64,000 nt of DNA from Holacanthus passer (GCA_025331565.1 JAFREQ010000011.1:11180001-11244000), one strand, 5' to 3'. Counted from the stretch's first letter, positions 26,592 to 41,045 are shown. The notes: a model not told the origin generated them from the letters alone. Translations and numbers: made by a program.

Positions 26592-27955
26592 ACTGAGCTG
26601 TTGTGACGAAGGACCCACCAATTCATCTCCTTCCACAAATTCAAATTCATTGGAAAAATACCAGAGAGACAGACAGAAAGACACAGAGGCAGCTAAGACA
26701 CAAAACACACTGAGGAGGTGTTTGTGCACAAGTGATTTTAATGTGGTTGACAGGTACAAGATATTCTGTTTATTCACAAATTCATTTATAAATATTATGA
26801 CTCAGAACCAAATGTCGGAATTAGCATTGCTAATTAGCAATTTATCATTAGTATTCTAGTGTTGCATAAATCTGAATGGTATCAAGATTTCATATATACA
26901 TATGAGAGAAGCATCACCTGCCTCAAATAGCTCTTTGCTTAACTGGATGTAGTGTGATAATAATAATATAAGTACGCACAAGCCAAAATAGTAAACACAT
27001 CCAGTACCATTAAGGGAATGAATGAATAAAGAATCTACATATAGGACTTAGGAGCATTTAATCATAGGTTTTACCATTTTACTTGGCGCAATTACAGCCA
27101 ATTGCATTATTCTATCATAATGTTAATATCTTCTTGTTAAATTCTCACAATGAAAACGTTACAGCTCCTCTATGTTAGTCTGACCAATTACATGGGATGA
27201 GCTTAGAAATGTGTTTATCCATTTATTTTTTTTTTGCTTATTTGCTTACTCACATCACGTCATTTCCCCAATTCTGGACCTACATTTTCCCTTTTAATAG
27301 GGAAATGATTTCCAGTGAAATGACTGTATTTTTTAGTCTCTTTTAAAACATTTGACAAAGTGAGGAGTCTCAGAAGGCCAGTATAAAAAGACCTGGCTCT
27401 CTGCCCAAACCTCCTCATGCTTCTCATCAGTGCGTCAAGGGAATGTGACCATTTAACATAAAATACAGCATCACCACCGAGTGCAACTGGAGGATGTGTG
27501 TTAATTCTCAGATTGGTTGTTAAGGACGAATGGATCCCAGCAGTGGATGTAACAAGGAGTCATGTCACAGATACTGCAGCATTTTTGGTGTGAAAGTGGA
27601 GGAGGTGATTGGAAAAGTGTTAATGATATTCTGTGACGCCTGTGCGGCGGCGGGCTCCTGTGGTAATGTGGTAATGGCTGCAGTTGAGGTCATTTCGCGG
27701 GTAAGTGACAGGGGCAGGGTTTTGCTGCAGTCTGTCGGGATAGCGTGAGAATGATGACGCTGTAAATGGTGTCGAGGGAGAGGGACGGCGAAGATGCGCG
27801 CGTGTGTGTTACTACACCATAAATCATTGCCCTGCGTCACCGGTGATGTGTGGGATGACATCATTTACCTGCCACTGGATTGCTCTGGACCCCTCATCTC
27901 CAGTAAGCTCAGCTGGGACATATAGGTACAGTGCTTACACACAGAGACATGCAGT

Positions 27956-27977
27956 ACACACACACACACACACACAC
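27956..27977. repeat. (CA)n microsatellite
   Basis: About 11 CA units in non-coding DNA. Confidence 0.9.
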
Positions 27978-30900
27978 TCAGTATAAATCTATACAGCTAA
28001 ACTATAATTAACTCTTTATAATTGGATTATGCTAATCAATAGAAAATGACTGGAAACAATTCTGAAGAATTCTTTAACACTGTTTGTATTGAAACTGGTG
28101 AAAGCCTATTTTGATGTTCTGATGTTAAGCATGTTTTTGCAGGGAGTGTACTCTGTGAATTCTGCAACATAAAGCTGAGCAAGTGGCTCAGTGGATATAA
28201 AACCCACTCAAAATTGGACTGGAAATGTTAGTGTAATTACTTGGCGCCCAGCCCAGCTTGTGTTATATCAGGGACTGAGGCGAGAGGTTTTGGCCATCAC
28301 GCTGGATGAGCGGAGCATTGGCAGCAGCTCGACATAACATCAATTGAGCAAGTTTGACATATATGGGATCTATCCAGGGCAACAAGCACCAACCAGCATG
28401 GATGTGTGTGAGAGAAAGCTCAGCCACTCCTCCCTGAATCCCCCTATCATTTGTTGCTCTCTTTCTGTCACTTTCTGGTGCCAAAGGAAACTAGACCCAG
28501 TGAGCCAAAGTGACAGGGGGAGTTTTATGGGAATCCCAAGAGTCCTGGGACCTGGGCCAGAGCAGGCCACCGCTGCAGGTGGCGCTCATCTGTCCTTGTA
28601 TGCACAAGCAATGGGACACTGTCAAAATAAATCTAAAAGAGAGGAGGAGAAAGGTCTGGAGAGGTTGTCGTTAGGTAAATGACCTTAAATGCAGTTATTA
28701 GGTTAAAGCGTCCTTACATCAGGTGCTTTTAAACACATCCTCAACCTCTCACGTGAAAAATGAAGTGTCTCCTTCCCTCTAACCAGCTCTATAGGAATGC
28801 ATCTTCAGCCTCCAGAAGTTTCAGCCTGTCTGACTCTATTTGTCCCGTGGAATAATCCGGGAGGTTGCATAACCCTGACCCCAGAGCCCACCATCACGAC
28901 TACCGGCGGTAAATCCCAGAGATCAAGAAAGGGATCGGACAAAAGGAGGACAGAAAGAACAATGAGGAGACGGGATGAAACAGAAAGGGCCGTTGGATGT
29001 AAAGTTGTTTGACTGGCAGGCAGCAAAGGGCATTTGGGCCTCTCCTCTGAGAACACAGACTGGGTGAGAACACTGTGGCAGCAGACGGAGGGCACTGCCA
29101 GAAAAGAGAGTGGCTTACACTGTGAAAACAAATGTCAACACAAACTCCCAAATGAACGCCGTGTCCATTTGCCTTGTGCCGTCAGTAATGTGAAGACAGC
29201 AGGGCTTGAGGAAATGAGTCAAGCGAGGAGGTAATTATGCCATCAGGAACTCTGCTGGCAAATGAGAAATGGGGAGATTTTCTAACCTAATCCTTATTTC
29301 CCACCTATTCTCTCTGATGGGGGCGCTTCAAAAAGAAGTTCTGCCAAAAAAAGAGCTGGGAACTGGGGCAGGCCTCCCGGGCGAAAGGTAAAGTGTCTGA
29401 GAAAGTTTGAAGTGGAAAAAATGAAAAGGAGCAACCCAGAAATCTTCTGAGGTCTTGCGACATGGAGGGAGGGATGGTGGAAGTAACCTTGTGAGACGAA
29501 GCTAAAAACAGCTCAGCCTTTTTAGTAGGAGAGAAAGAGAGGCAAATTACAGCCTGTGTCAGAGGATAAGAGGACACATTTGCTCTTAACGAGAACAACT
29601 TAAATATAGCCAAGAGAGGAAGGGGGAGTTGAGACCGAACCCTTAAGAGTTTGCAATCGCTTCGCTCCATACATCTCTTGGAACATTTCCCACCTTGGCT
29701 TCCAAGTAACACACCCAATATCCTATGTCAGTTACACATACACCTACACCCTTGTGGGAGCACTGAGATTTAATTATCATTATATAATGTCCACAAGGAT
29801 ATTATACTCCTGAAAGATCTGAAGCAAGTTATAGATTTGTGGAACAGTATAAATGTATATAAGTATAACTAACAATCAGACATTAGCGTCCGCTTCAACC
29901 AGGAATTTGGACTTTTTAAATTCTTCACACAACTATTTTTCTTCCATTTCATGTGACCAAATGCCTTCCAGAAGAGTCTGTCTGAAAATGTGTGCTGTCA
30001 TCCCCATATCCAAATTATCACATCATGCCCCTTTCTATTTCAGCCGGCTTTCAAGTGTGGGCATCTGGATCAACTATCAACCCTTTAGCCTTCTGACATG
30101 GTTGAACTAGTTTCACCAAGTGCACACCAGCCTGGGGTATGTACACATGCAAGACTTCATCTCCTCTTTCCAATCTTTACGTCTGGATCCCTTCCTACTT
30201 CGTTCTCTCCATGCCACACCTTCCCTGCCAGGGAGCATGCTCAGAACCACAGAGACCCACAGGGAATTCCTTGAGTCCCTCTTGCATAAGATGGAGGTGA
30301 AAGTGAGATGTCAGATATCTTGTCACCGGCCAAAGTCAACACCCGACTTCTTCTTGTTTTAGAACATAGGAAACACACAAATGCTAAATTTGTGCGATGC
30401 ATTTACTCATTTAATCTTGATAAATGCAACAAAAAAAGGATGATGACATTTAATGCTGAAGTGTTGATGCTTTTGCGTGTGTTCTTTTGCTTGCATGCAC
30501 GAACAACTCTTTATCAGCCATTTATCTTCTGTGGCGAGCCGGTGTGTCAGCAGAGCTTAGCTGACCTGGAACCCCTGCGAGCATCACCGCATGGAGCAAA
30601 CGTAAGCACAAGCAAAAGGTCAGCGACACTGTTGACATGAGCTGCACACAGACCGGAGGCTTAAATAAGATTCAGGGAAGCTGATCTATGTCTGCACGGC
30701 AGAGCTGCACAACTCCCAGCAAACACATTGAATCCATTGATCCTTCGCAGACTTACAGGCTCGAGGAAGAAGAATGAAGACGCTCGAGCAGTGGATGAGT
30801 AATATTCTTTCTGCAGTGAGAGATTGCTTGAATGAGATAATTATGTGTAAGGTATATAAGGCTGTCTAATGCTGAAATGCCTGAAGATAATGATTATGAA

Positions 30901-31611
30901 CTGAGCTAGACTTACAGCTATTGTGCTTCAGTAGCATGCACAGGCAGGAGCTTTTTAAGAGTCCATCACATTGTACACCTGCGATATACCGGGTTTGAAT
31001 TCAGCCTGGGACCCCTGTCACAAGTCATCTCCCTCCTCCTCTTCACTGTGAGCTCTTTAACAAAAGGTAGGTGGGTTCAGAGACCTGCTCCGACGGGAGG
31101 GATTTTTTTCTTCTCATTATGTAAAACTCATTTCTTCTGTGTCAGTGTATCCTTCAAGGGACATCACAGTTATAACTGAGCTTCTGACTATAATCTGAAA
31201 CTTAAATATAATATATAAAATGAAAGGGAATGGAATATGAAACCATTGGTAATTGTATCAAGCATGCAATGTATGTCTGTAAGTAAGGCAGTTTATACAC
31301 TATAGCTAGACTACTACATTTTCTATTTTCTTAACTCTGTACAATAAAAATCATGCAGTAATTTGTGGAAATCACCCTTTTTTTAGACATAAGTGTTAAA
31401 CGTGTATATAGGTCTGATTACTGTAGATGCTTCTAATGCAGACTGAGATCTCCACGATGTTGACTATCTTTTATTTAGATTGCAAAATATTAGTAGTAAT
31501 AATAGTTGCCTTCAGTACTGTGGCTAACATAGGATTCTACCACAGCTTTGAGGAGGAGTCACTGTGTCTGTGCACAAGATGTACTGTGTTTTTGCACTTA
31601 TGTCTATGTAG

Positions 31612-31641
31612 ATATATATATATATATAGAGAGAGAGAGAT
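31612..31641. repeat. Compound (AT)n(AG)n microsatellite
   Basis: An alternating AT run (31612-31628) passes directly into an AG run (to 31641), then TATAGATATA. Confidence 0.9.
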
Positions 31642-34600
31642 ATAGATATACAAGATGTTATGTCCATTTATGCACACAAATTCATGTAAGAAGGCTCATT
31701 TTGCATTCCTCATTTCTATAAATATATTTTCTCCATCATTTTTTTCTACAGATTTTACAAATTGAAGAAATTTTGCAACTAATTTACCTCAGAGTATAAA
31801 TTGAACATGTATTTGTTGCATCTACCTGTCCATGTCATGTGAGTAGCACCAAATGTGTTTACATCAAACTTGAAAGCGCACACAGCACAAAGGCTTTTTG
31901 AACTGGTACAGTATCTGTAGTGCTGCAGGTGTTACATGATAGTATGTGTCTGGGCTCCTCAGGGCTTTCACTTATTCATCCTAACCCCTTCACCTTGTGT
32001 TCTGAGACGCAGGGATGCGGTAATTTAATACCGGGCAACCTCTGATGTGTGATGGCTCCATGGATCCAGCAGGCCACTTAACACCGCAGAGCACCTCGCA
32101 CGATCAATGGGCCTGTGTGCCGCTATGTGTCTGTCAGCAAGACGAAGATAGATTGAGTTCAGAGAGATAATAATACCGACCCGATAGACTCTTTTTGAGG
32201 CTCCCAAGAGAAACGGTAAGAATAGAGTGAAGTGATCTCATCTCACACTGACCCCAGCTATGTTCCAACACGTGCAACAAGACGAGAGGACCTCGAGGGC
32301 GTGACAATTATCCTGAAAACTGGGGTATCGCTTCTGTCAATTAGTGATCTTAGCAGAGGGTACTAATTTCAAACACGAAGGATCGAGATCTAGTCCACAG
32401 TCAAAATGTTAATAGAAGCAACTGGAGCAGGAATTTTACTGGCTGGAGTTGATGTTTTGCCAACTTGAAAATGGAAGCACAAAATGTTTGCAGGGAGACT
32501 GAGATATCATAAAATATTTTAACGAGAAGACTCTAAATTGCAAACTTGTAGAGTCTGTTTCCTGTAGCTGTGCTTCATTAGACAACGCGTCTCTTTCTGC
32601 TGCAGCAGTGTGGTCGAGTCCTTTCTGGCAAACTTAGCCAAGGATAACTGAGCACTCAGCCAACTCTCTCCTTCTTTCGCTGGCTCAAGAAGCTGTCTGA
32701 TCTGTGTAAACAGCGGGCAGAGCTGGTGAATATATGACATTAGGTCTACATAAACACACACGGGGTGGAGGATGATTGGTAGGCTCGCAAAGATGCGGTT
32801 GCTTCACCTGGTGTTTATAAAACCTCATATCTGCTGCGCTGACAGTCCTACCGCACTTAATGTCACCTGGCAAAGGCTGATGCCGATCGCTGCCAGTGAC
32901 TCCCTGCAGGCCACAGGTGTTTAGCAGATGACACCCCTGTCTCCATGAATCCCTGAAACATCAGAGTTGGTATATCATTGAGCTTTGGCTGGACTTGACT
33001 CCCTATCATCAGAGGACTTTGAGGAATCATCAACCGTTTATCTGTGTTCTGTCAAACATGCAGCACTGGGAGGGTTTTTTTTTCGCTTTTTGCTGGAGTC
33101 AGTGCTGAGTAAGACTCGGCCAACGCCCTTGTTGTGCGCCCTCCTGGTCCGAGCGACAGGACGAGAGGAACGTGTCGATCCAGGGGTCACAGCAACGGCA
33201 GTCCCCGCCACATCGCTGCAGCCCCTCATGCCAGCACTCATTTAGGGTTCATTCCCAGGCTATAAATAAAACACTCCAGCGCTCGTCAATGGAAATTCCT
33301 CGCCTCATATAGAAGGCCTAGTACTGCAAGTCCTTCTCAGTAGAGTCTGTACCACTGTGGTATTTGTCTCTCTGGATCACGTTACGCTGCTGTCCATCAA
33401 CAACTGAAATAAGGAGAGGACATCCTGATAAACGCTTTCTACCAAACAACATCTCTGTATTTGGACATTCATATTTCCAGGAGTGCGACAGAGGCCGGTA
33501 GTAGATCAATTGTTAGACTTGTTGGTTAACATGCAAGACAAGGAACAATGCAAATGTCCTGGCATCTTCCCATTTTGCAGGGAGTGGTGTGTACATTACA
33601 TTCCTCAAAGGGTATTTATCATTCTTAAACTGAATCCTTGTCTGGACCTCAAAAAGGCAGAGTTCTGGATACACTCTCCATGAACATCACAAAAGCTCCA
33701 CATTCCTTTGATTTAAGTAGGCTTCTGTCAGTCTGATGATTGAGAATATTAACACAAACTTCAGCTAATGGAATAAAACAGACATCTTTATCGTCCACTC
33801 GCACAGAAATCTTTCATTTATCTTCGACTTCAAAGCGAAACACACAGTGTGATAAAAATGAAAAATGAAATAAAACAAACGGACATGACAAAGACAGTTC
33901 ATACACATGGACATACACTCCCCTACCATTGCTTCAGACACGTGAGATAAAAACAATAAAACAATGAATACATATCTTAGACAGACGCCACAAAAACAGC
34001 AGCAGCCACTAATATCTAATAAAAAGTAATTTGCTTAGTAAAATGAGAGAGGATGGAATTAAAGATCACTTAAAGATGTTTCTCGTTGCTGTCGCCTATA
34101 TCATCTTCCTGAGAGGAGTTTTTAAAATTCATTAAACAGAGTCTGAGGCGCCCTGAACTATCACTGTTGCTTTGGTCCTGGTAAATGTGGTGCCCAGCTC
34201 CATCAGCTGTCTCTGTATAATCTTGCTGGCTGTGTTAACAAATATTTAGGTATATGTATATAACAAATATAACAGATAGCACCCTGGGAGCAAAGATACT
34301 CTCTTAGGAAAATTGGATGTTATGTTTATACTTCCAGTTTTATATTGAGATGGCAACAGAAGAATGGGAGCTGCTGTTAGACTGTAAACAAAACTTAACT
34401 ACACCTTTCACTTCATTGTTCGTTGCTGACAGGAAACATTTGAGCTAATCTGTAATTGCCATCCTGAATGCACTGAATTTCCTGCTGTTTTCCACATCAA
34501 TTACATGCTAGATTTCGGGCACGCTTCCAAACACGCAGGCCTGACTCTGAAGTGATGGGAAGAACTGCAATCTAGTGAAAATGTGACCAGGTCATTCAAG

Positions 34601-34953
34601 GGAAATGGAAGAGAAAGCAAAATGAAAAGGAAGGGAAACCTGAGCTTGTTTTGCCACGATGGGAAACAGTTCTGCATACAGACAACAGATTTCTTTTTTT
34701 GTTTTTGTGTCTGTCTGGGATGAGTGGAAGATAACAAGAATAACACTAAGACCTCCCATGCCACCCTCGCTTCCTTATCTATCACACATATGAGAAAGAA
34801 ACAAGTCTTTTAACAATGGACCAACTGTTCCCATTGTTAAATTTCGCAGCCCTAAAGGACAACACTGAAGGACCTGTTAATATTTCCTGAAGTGCCTTTA
34901 GTTTGTAAAATAGACTTTTGGCATCCTGTCGGACAAGATTTGGTCTCACATAA

Positions 34954-35174
34954 GCCTTCATGAACAGGTTTTTGTTTCTTTGTGTTTGAGTATGTTTCTT
35001 TTTCCTGAAAAACTGTCTAATTCATAACTCAACACAATTATTATCAGGAAACATCTTGAAGTAGTGTTGCTGTAAAAAAACTGAATCTTCTTTGTTTTAT
35101 GCAGATTGAATGTTGACTAAAGGACTAAAATGTTGTGTTCAGTGTTAATAATTTGCTGCATGCAGACATTACGT
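34954..35174 (+). repeat. Left arm of a 220-bp near-identical inverted repeat
   Basis: Runs from GCCTTCATGAACAGG to GCAGACATTACGT. Base by base it is the reverse complement of 38022-38241, with one difference: seven A's here in CTGTAAAAAAACTGAAT against six in the other arm. Similarity stops abruptly at both ends. The arm has no open frame of note and is not itself palindromic. I do not recognise it as a known repeat. Confidence 0.95.
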
Positions 35175-38021
35175 AAGTTAAGCAACATTTATGTAACTTA
35201 CTACACAGTACGATATGACACAGGAACAATCTGACACATACTCAAAACAGGAGTGTGAAACCAAACTATGATTACATTCCTACAACAATGGTCTAAATTT
35301 GAGGGTCAAACTCTTTATACCATCTATGTACCATGCAATGGCCATAGCTACTCCAATGTTACACAAGTGTCTGGCTATTAAAGCTTGTTTAATATACATT
35401 TTGGATCATTAGAGTAAGTTGTCACTAGTGGTAGAATAATAATCACGAAAATGAACCAGCGTTTTGTTCTTCACATCAAACAGCAGAAGCAAAACAAGTC
35501 CTTCTGATGTAACTTGTCTGAGCAGTTAAATATATACGATCTTCCAATGATCTCTCAAACAAAGTAGTTTTAACACAAAGAAAATGGGGAGTTGTTGAAT
35601 CATCATTATCTTTACGAATCTTTAATATCATAAACAACTTACACTGTCAGAGTCTCACCAAGTTTGGAAATCATATACAAACAAATGCTATTAACCAGGA
35701 CAGAAAACCCCACTAGACAGCCCTTCATTGACTGCTTTTATATGTACACTAATTTTCCACTATTATTATTATACTATTTTGAATTTGACATGGGTCAAGC
35801 AAACAGCATATTCGGTTTGGATATTCTGAATCAGGCCTTATTCTGAATGTGGGATTTTCCGATTAAGACATGTAGGATATGCTGATATTATTTGGGTTTT
35901 AGGATGACTGTTAACAGTCATCTCTGTGCGTTGTCAACAAACCAAAGAGCCAACAGTTTGCAAGGTTGGGGTAAAGATGTGTGCCCAAAAGAAAATTCTG
36001 GTTGGAAGAAGAAAGACAGCTACTTTTAAACATTATGAAAGAGTTGGATACAAATTGTTTTTTGGATTAGTGGAATATATATTTTCATGTAAACAGCTTA
36101 GTAGGAATATTGTCTTTTTTGGAATTGGGGCAAAGATCTGAATGTTTTGTGCCTGCAGATGTAGTCAGTGTGCTATCACAACACAGTAGCTTATTGTAAG
36201 CTGTCTGGGACGGGTAGAACTGAAACAGGTAGAGAGTTTCTCCTGATGTCAAAGAATCAGACTGGCCTTTGTGTTTTTGGCACCAGGCGCGTAACTAACA
36301 GAGAGACCACAGTCTGTACTTGATGACAGCACATTTGAAAGTAACAATATCTGTCTCTGCTTCTGCTTGTGAGCCTGTCTCGCACTTTCTCTGACTTCAG
36401 TTCATGAGTTTCTCTGGGGGCGCCTGTCATCCTGTTTCCTTCCCAAGTTCGATGGCCATGCGGCTTCTTTCGACCAGTACAAGGAAGGCTACAGAAGTGC
36501 AAGCTGAGGTCTGAAAAGAGGAAATGAATTGGGAGTGGGCTGGGTAAATACAGGAAGTGGGCCAATTTTGAGTGTCTATACAGCAAAACAAAGCGCTCAT
36601 CCTGTTCTCCACCTACAGTGCTGACGTACAAACAGCGTAACTGCTGAGTCTACAACGCCTGATTCATCTCATGTCTTAATCACAACAGAAGACTCAGCAG
36701 CTGGAACAAGGGAACTCGACAGGCCTTTTGCACAGTAGAGATTTTCACTTTCCGTCACAGAGCAGGTGCAATAAACAACAATAAAAATACCTGCATTTAG
36801 TTGACATGTTCCAGTTGCAGAGTCCTGGTATTTTGCCTGCTGGCTCATGCTGACTGAGACACTTATATGGAGCTGAGCCATCGTTAATATAATCACCTGC
36901 ACCTGTCCTTTACCTGCTACAACAAGTCCAAATGTCTGCTGTCACTCATTCACTACTTCCTGCATAATAAAAAAATAAACACACATTATAAGACAGTAGA
37001 TGAGAAACATTTTAAGCTACAAATGACACTGATCACAATTATCTTTTTCATTATTTTACAATGATGCACATTTACATTTATCAGCCTCTCAAAGTCTCTC
37101 ATTAGCTTCAAATATGGGTGTACTGCACATTTTGTTATTCAGAGTAACCAGGACTATTTGAAAATGAACATGGAATAGCTGCATTCAGTCTATGATGGAT
37201 TATACAGGTATATATAGTACATGTAGAATTTAGGTTTGCCTTGAAACAACATGCAAATTGCAAAAAGTTACCAAATGCAAAAAATGTGCACAACAGGACC
37301 TGTGGGTGAATAGTGATAAAGCAAAACCTTTCTGATTTCATAGGGGTCAAGGGTCAACTACTACAATTTGAAATATTTACAAATAGGCAAAAAATGACAG
37401 AGGCAAATATTTAGTGAGTTCTTTACAGTGTCTTCTGATAATAAATAGGATTCCCATAATAATACATAAGGAGGACTTACAAGCAAGCAAGACAGTTCAT
37501 TTTGCTTATAAGGACCAGGGCCATCAATGGGATCATTTGAACAATGATCAGGAAGCCAGCGCTCTATTGGAACCGATAATGGTAAGACACAAAATCGCAC
37601 AAAGTCTCTTTAAAATCTCTCCCTGACCACAAAGTGTCAAAGTGGTGTGAAAGAGGTGAACTGTATCTGAATCATAAATCCTGCCACTGTGTCATTAAAG
37701 TCACAAAGGATTTGTTAGACAACTTTACGACCAAATCCAGGTGATGCAGTCACCAAAGACCAAATCACATGACTTTATCCTCGGTTGTCGAGGCAACCAT
37801 CAAACTCAAATTGTGGCTAACAAAACCACAAAACATGCATTTTTTTTTACATCTTGGTGGATGACGTGGTTTGGGGTAACTGCCATACTTTCACAATCAC
37901 TGCCTTGTACCGTCTTTTACATAATAACACTACAGATATATGTGAGGACTTTTACTTGGGAGCAAAAATGTTCCATACAGATACAAATCTAGTCCTTCAA
38001 CTTTTTCTGCATCCCTTTTTG
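35175..38021. other. Spacer between the inverted-repeat arms
   Basis: 2847 bp of AT-rich DNA without a supported gene. The longest open frame (124 codons, minus strand, 36257-36631) resembles nothing I know and is not a transposase. A stretch around 35.8-36.13 kb has the TTCTGAAT / TCATGTAAACAGC style of fish miniature elements, but clear terminal repeats are missing. Confidence 0.6.
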
Positions 38022-38241
38022 ACGTAATGTCTGCATGCAGCAAATTATTAACACTGAACACAACATTTTAGTCCTTTAGTCAACATTCAATCTGCATAAA
38101 ACAAAGAAGATTCAGTTTTTTACAGCAACACTACTTCAAGATGTTTCCTGATAATAATTGTGTTGAGTTATGAATTAGACAGTTTTTCAGGAAAAAGAAA
38201 CATACTCAAACACAAAGAAACAAAAACCTGTTCATGAAGGC
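38022..38241 (-). repeat. Right arm of a 220-bp near-identical inverted repeat
   Basis: Reverse-complement copy of 34954-35174, one base shorter in a homopolymer. The outer flank (GCATTGTTCTTTTATTTTTG) and inner flank share nothing with the left arm's flanks, and I find no target-site duplication outside the pair. Confidence 0.95.
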
Positions 38242-41040
38242 GCATTGTTCTTTTATTTTTGAGGAAAACCCCTGTGAATAGTGTTAAATATAGAAGAAAA
38301 GGATTCCGCAAATCAAAGATGAGTTCAAACACACCCTCGCCGTCTGTCCACTTGACACACATACAAAATAAACATGTCACGTGTTGTGTTCGCAGTGCAA
38401 CGGGTTCAGTTTCCCCCGGGAAAGGTGTGTATAAATAAACTAAGGAGTGGCATGTTAACTGATAGACTGCCACAAGCGACGAAACTGTAGTAAAATACTG
38501 GGAAAAAAGTGAAAATGAACTGACAGAGATGGATAAAATTTACTGTGTACAAAGGTCAATATACACACGTGCTGGATGGACGGCAGGCAGGAAGAACGTG
38601 AGGAGGTCCTGCCTCTGAAACTCGTGTTTAGTTTGTGATTAATGATGTGTTGTAAAAGTTCTTTTATGAGTTTGCAAGATTAATACGACAGCTTACCAAA
38701 ACAAAGCCATGCTGTGGAATCAACACTTGACTGTGAGTAATGAGAGAGTAATGACAGTAATAAGAGAGAGAGAGAGAGAGAACTACTGTAGGGAGAGTGC
38801 AGGGGTAAATGGAGAGAGAGGTATGGGGTGTAGGAGGAGTGTCAGGTTGCTGCTGAGGAGGAATGCATAAAATGAAATATGTGTGAATTGTGGGGTGAGA
38901 TTGCAAGTTATATAACAGAGTCTGGTCTTGGTTTTTGTTGGCCTTCATTTGAACTCTGTGTACGATTACTCACACACACTATCACAAACTGGGGGAGGAA
39001 CACAGCTCTTTTCATTTAAATTCATTTTGAACCAGAAACTCAGAACAACAAAATAAAGTTGTGTACACTTCTATTATCCCAAAGCTTTCTTCACTTGTAG
39101 TGGGTGGTGGTGAATGCCCAGCATTTTAACCTGTGTGCGATGTTGACACCATGACGCCACACAGGAGTCACTGAGATCACATGTCAGTCATGTAAGTTGA
39201 TGAATTTGGATTAAACTGTTGGTGCCTTTAAACCAACGAGACAATGGCCCAACAAAGGCTGTGTTGGCGTAGGCAAGTCACTGCAGAGAAGAAGATGAAA
39301 TATAAACCAGGGCGTCAAATTTGATGGATTACTAAATCTCAAGACACAGCAGGTTTTAATCTTTGGAGATGGGATTGTACAACTGTGGGAAGCTATCACA
39401 TGAGAAATTGTTCATAAGGTAAATGGTAAATTAGCACCAGGCTACTTGACATACGTGCTACAACATATTCTACCCAATGTGCACCAATTTGAGTGGCTTT
39501 ATGAACTTATGCTACTGTTATACTGATACTTCTCCACCACACCCTCCCATTGAGGTTACATTGTACAGCAGCAGAATGAGGCAGGTTAAGCTTGATGCGT
39601 CCTTCTGTATTTTTTTTTTGCCAGAGATCTGTGTGTCAAAACCTCAGCTAACAATTCATGGTATTTCAAGGGAGTCCTTCCATGGACCTTTATTATACAT
39701 AAAACTCAACGATGAAACAACACAAAACATGCCACAGTCCCATCTGGAATTTCAAACATGTGATGTTACATATTTGTTTGAACCTCATCATATTTTTAAA
39801 GTAACTCCAGGAACCAAACTCTTAAACACATTTTTTCTTTAGTACATTCATTCTTGTGTTACGACCCTATCTCAGGAACTGCTCTTGTACATGTATTTAT
39901 TTGTATATTATGGACATACATATCCTACAATTATAGTAAAAAACATTTATTATCAAGTATTTTCTATTGTTTAGAATCTATTGCCATAAACATTAAAAGA
40001 AATATTATGCAGTTTTGTCTGTCAATTCCAACATATTAAAATTATGTCCCTCTCAATAAAATGTCACATTTAACTTTAGGCAACAACTACATCGACCTTT
40101 TAATGCTCAGTATCTATTTAAACTTCCCATTTAACACGGTAAACTGCCCTGAGATGAACCGAAGACTGGTTTGTTTTTCATCTGTAAGAAGTGCTCCAGT
40201 CCAATGATTTATGGGACAATATCGCCTCCTGGTGGAAATTCATATGAACTGGTTTCCTTTAGTTTCTGTACGTCCCTGCTTGATCTACATTAATTTCTAA
40301 TTATGCTTTCAGACCAACTGTTACACACTGAACACAAGAAAAATTGAACAATAAATCCAACAATATTAATTAGAATATTCAAGTATATGTATGAGGTACT
40401 TTATAGTATTGGAGTATTTCCTGTACTTTTTATTTCCACTTTTTATTAATTTTTCTGCTTCACATATTAAACATGCAAAACATTAAAGTTTCTAAAATCC
40501 ATTACACTGTGATGCAATTTCAAAAAGTCACCCAAAGACAATTTAAAAACAAAACATCTTTGTTAAACTTAGATATGCTTCTATAATGTTGTGCCCCCAA
40601 ATATCCTGCAATCTAATCTGCCAAGACAAAAAACAGTTACAATAAATTTAATTAATGTAATTAAGTTTTACGAATCAGTGTTTTACATTAACAGACTACA
40701 TCGCACTGTAAAGGGATTCACCTTTTATAGTGTACTGTTATATTAAAGTGTTTTTTAAAAATACTGTAAAGTACTTACTTTTATTTACAACTCCTGGTGC
40801 AGTTACATGAAATACTGCTTATGGTATAAAAATAATCTAACACACCTAGTTTCTCAAATTTATCTGACATTTTGCTCTCACTTTGAATGAAGGATTTTAC
40901 CTGTTATAGAGCACTTTTCCTTTATTGTCTACATTTTTTTGGCCTTGTAAATGTATATACTTCTTGTACTATATGTCTTTGTAGTGATTGTTTAACAAAA
41001 GTCCATCCGCTGCCTCATACTTACCATGTTTTGAATCCAC
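38242..41040. other. Gene-free AT-rich interval before the tRNA gene
   Basis: No coding exon or recognised repeat beyond a (GA)9 run at 38764-38781. The most open frame (39477-39842, plus, 121 codons) has no family features. The 39.8-41.0 kb part is particularly AT-rich with many stop codons in all frames. Confidence 0.55.
38764..38781. repeat. (GA)9 microsatellite
   Basis: Uninterrupted GA run in non-coding DNA. Confidence 0.9.
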
Positions 41041-41045
41041 AAAAA
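41041..41045 (-). terminator. RNA polymerase III terminator (T5) of the tRNA gene
   Basis: AAAAA on the plus strand gives TTTTT on the minus strand, 15 bases past the tRNA 3' end. It is the first run of at least four T's after the gene, as expected for Pol III termination. Confidence 0.75.

Larger units (their letters stand above)
11640..34953. other. Long gene-free interval between ip6k2 promoter and the inverted repeat
   Basis: No coding exon in these 23 kb could be supported. The longest open frames (100-137 codons) are isolated, lack family similarity and often run through microsatellites. Visible content: a fish dispersed repeat (12.8 kb), two decayed related copies (13.55 and 15.74 kb), simple repeats (13.0, 14.1, 26.4, 26.57, 27.96 and 31.6 kb) and otherwise unique-looking AT-rich DNA. 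Non-coding RNA exons or enhancers may be present but cannot be called by eye. Confidence 0.55.

Noticed and set aside
26318..26596. Serine/leucine-rich and Arg-Glu-rich open frames around 26.4 kb
   Set aside because: Produced by the (CT)n microsatellite; no domain or splice support.
27530..27748. Exon-like plus-strand frame ending near a GGTAAGTGA donor (27.7 kb)
   Set aside because: No acceptor of quality upstream, no partner exon and no recognisable protein.
35777..36131. Possible miniature inverted-repeat element inside the inverted-repeat spacer (TTCTGAAT and TCATGTAAACAGC words)
   Set aside because: Ends are only loosely complementary and no target duplication is clear.
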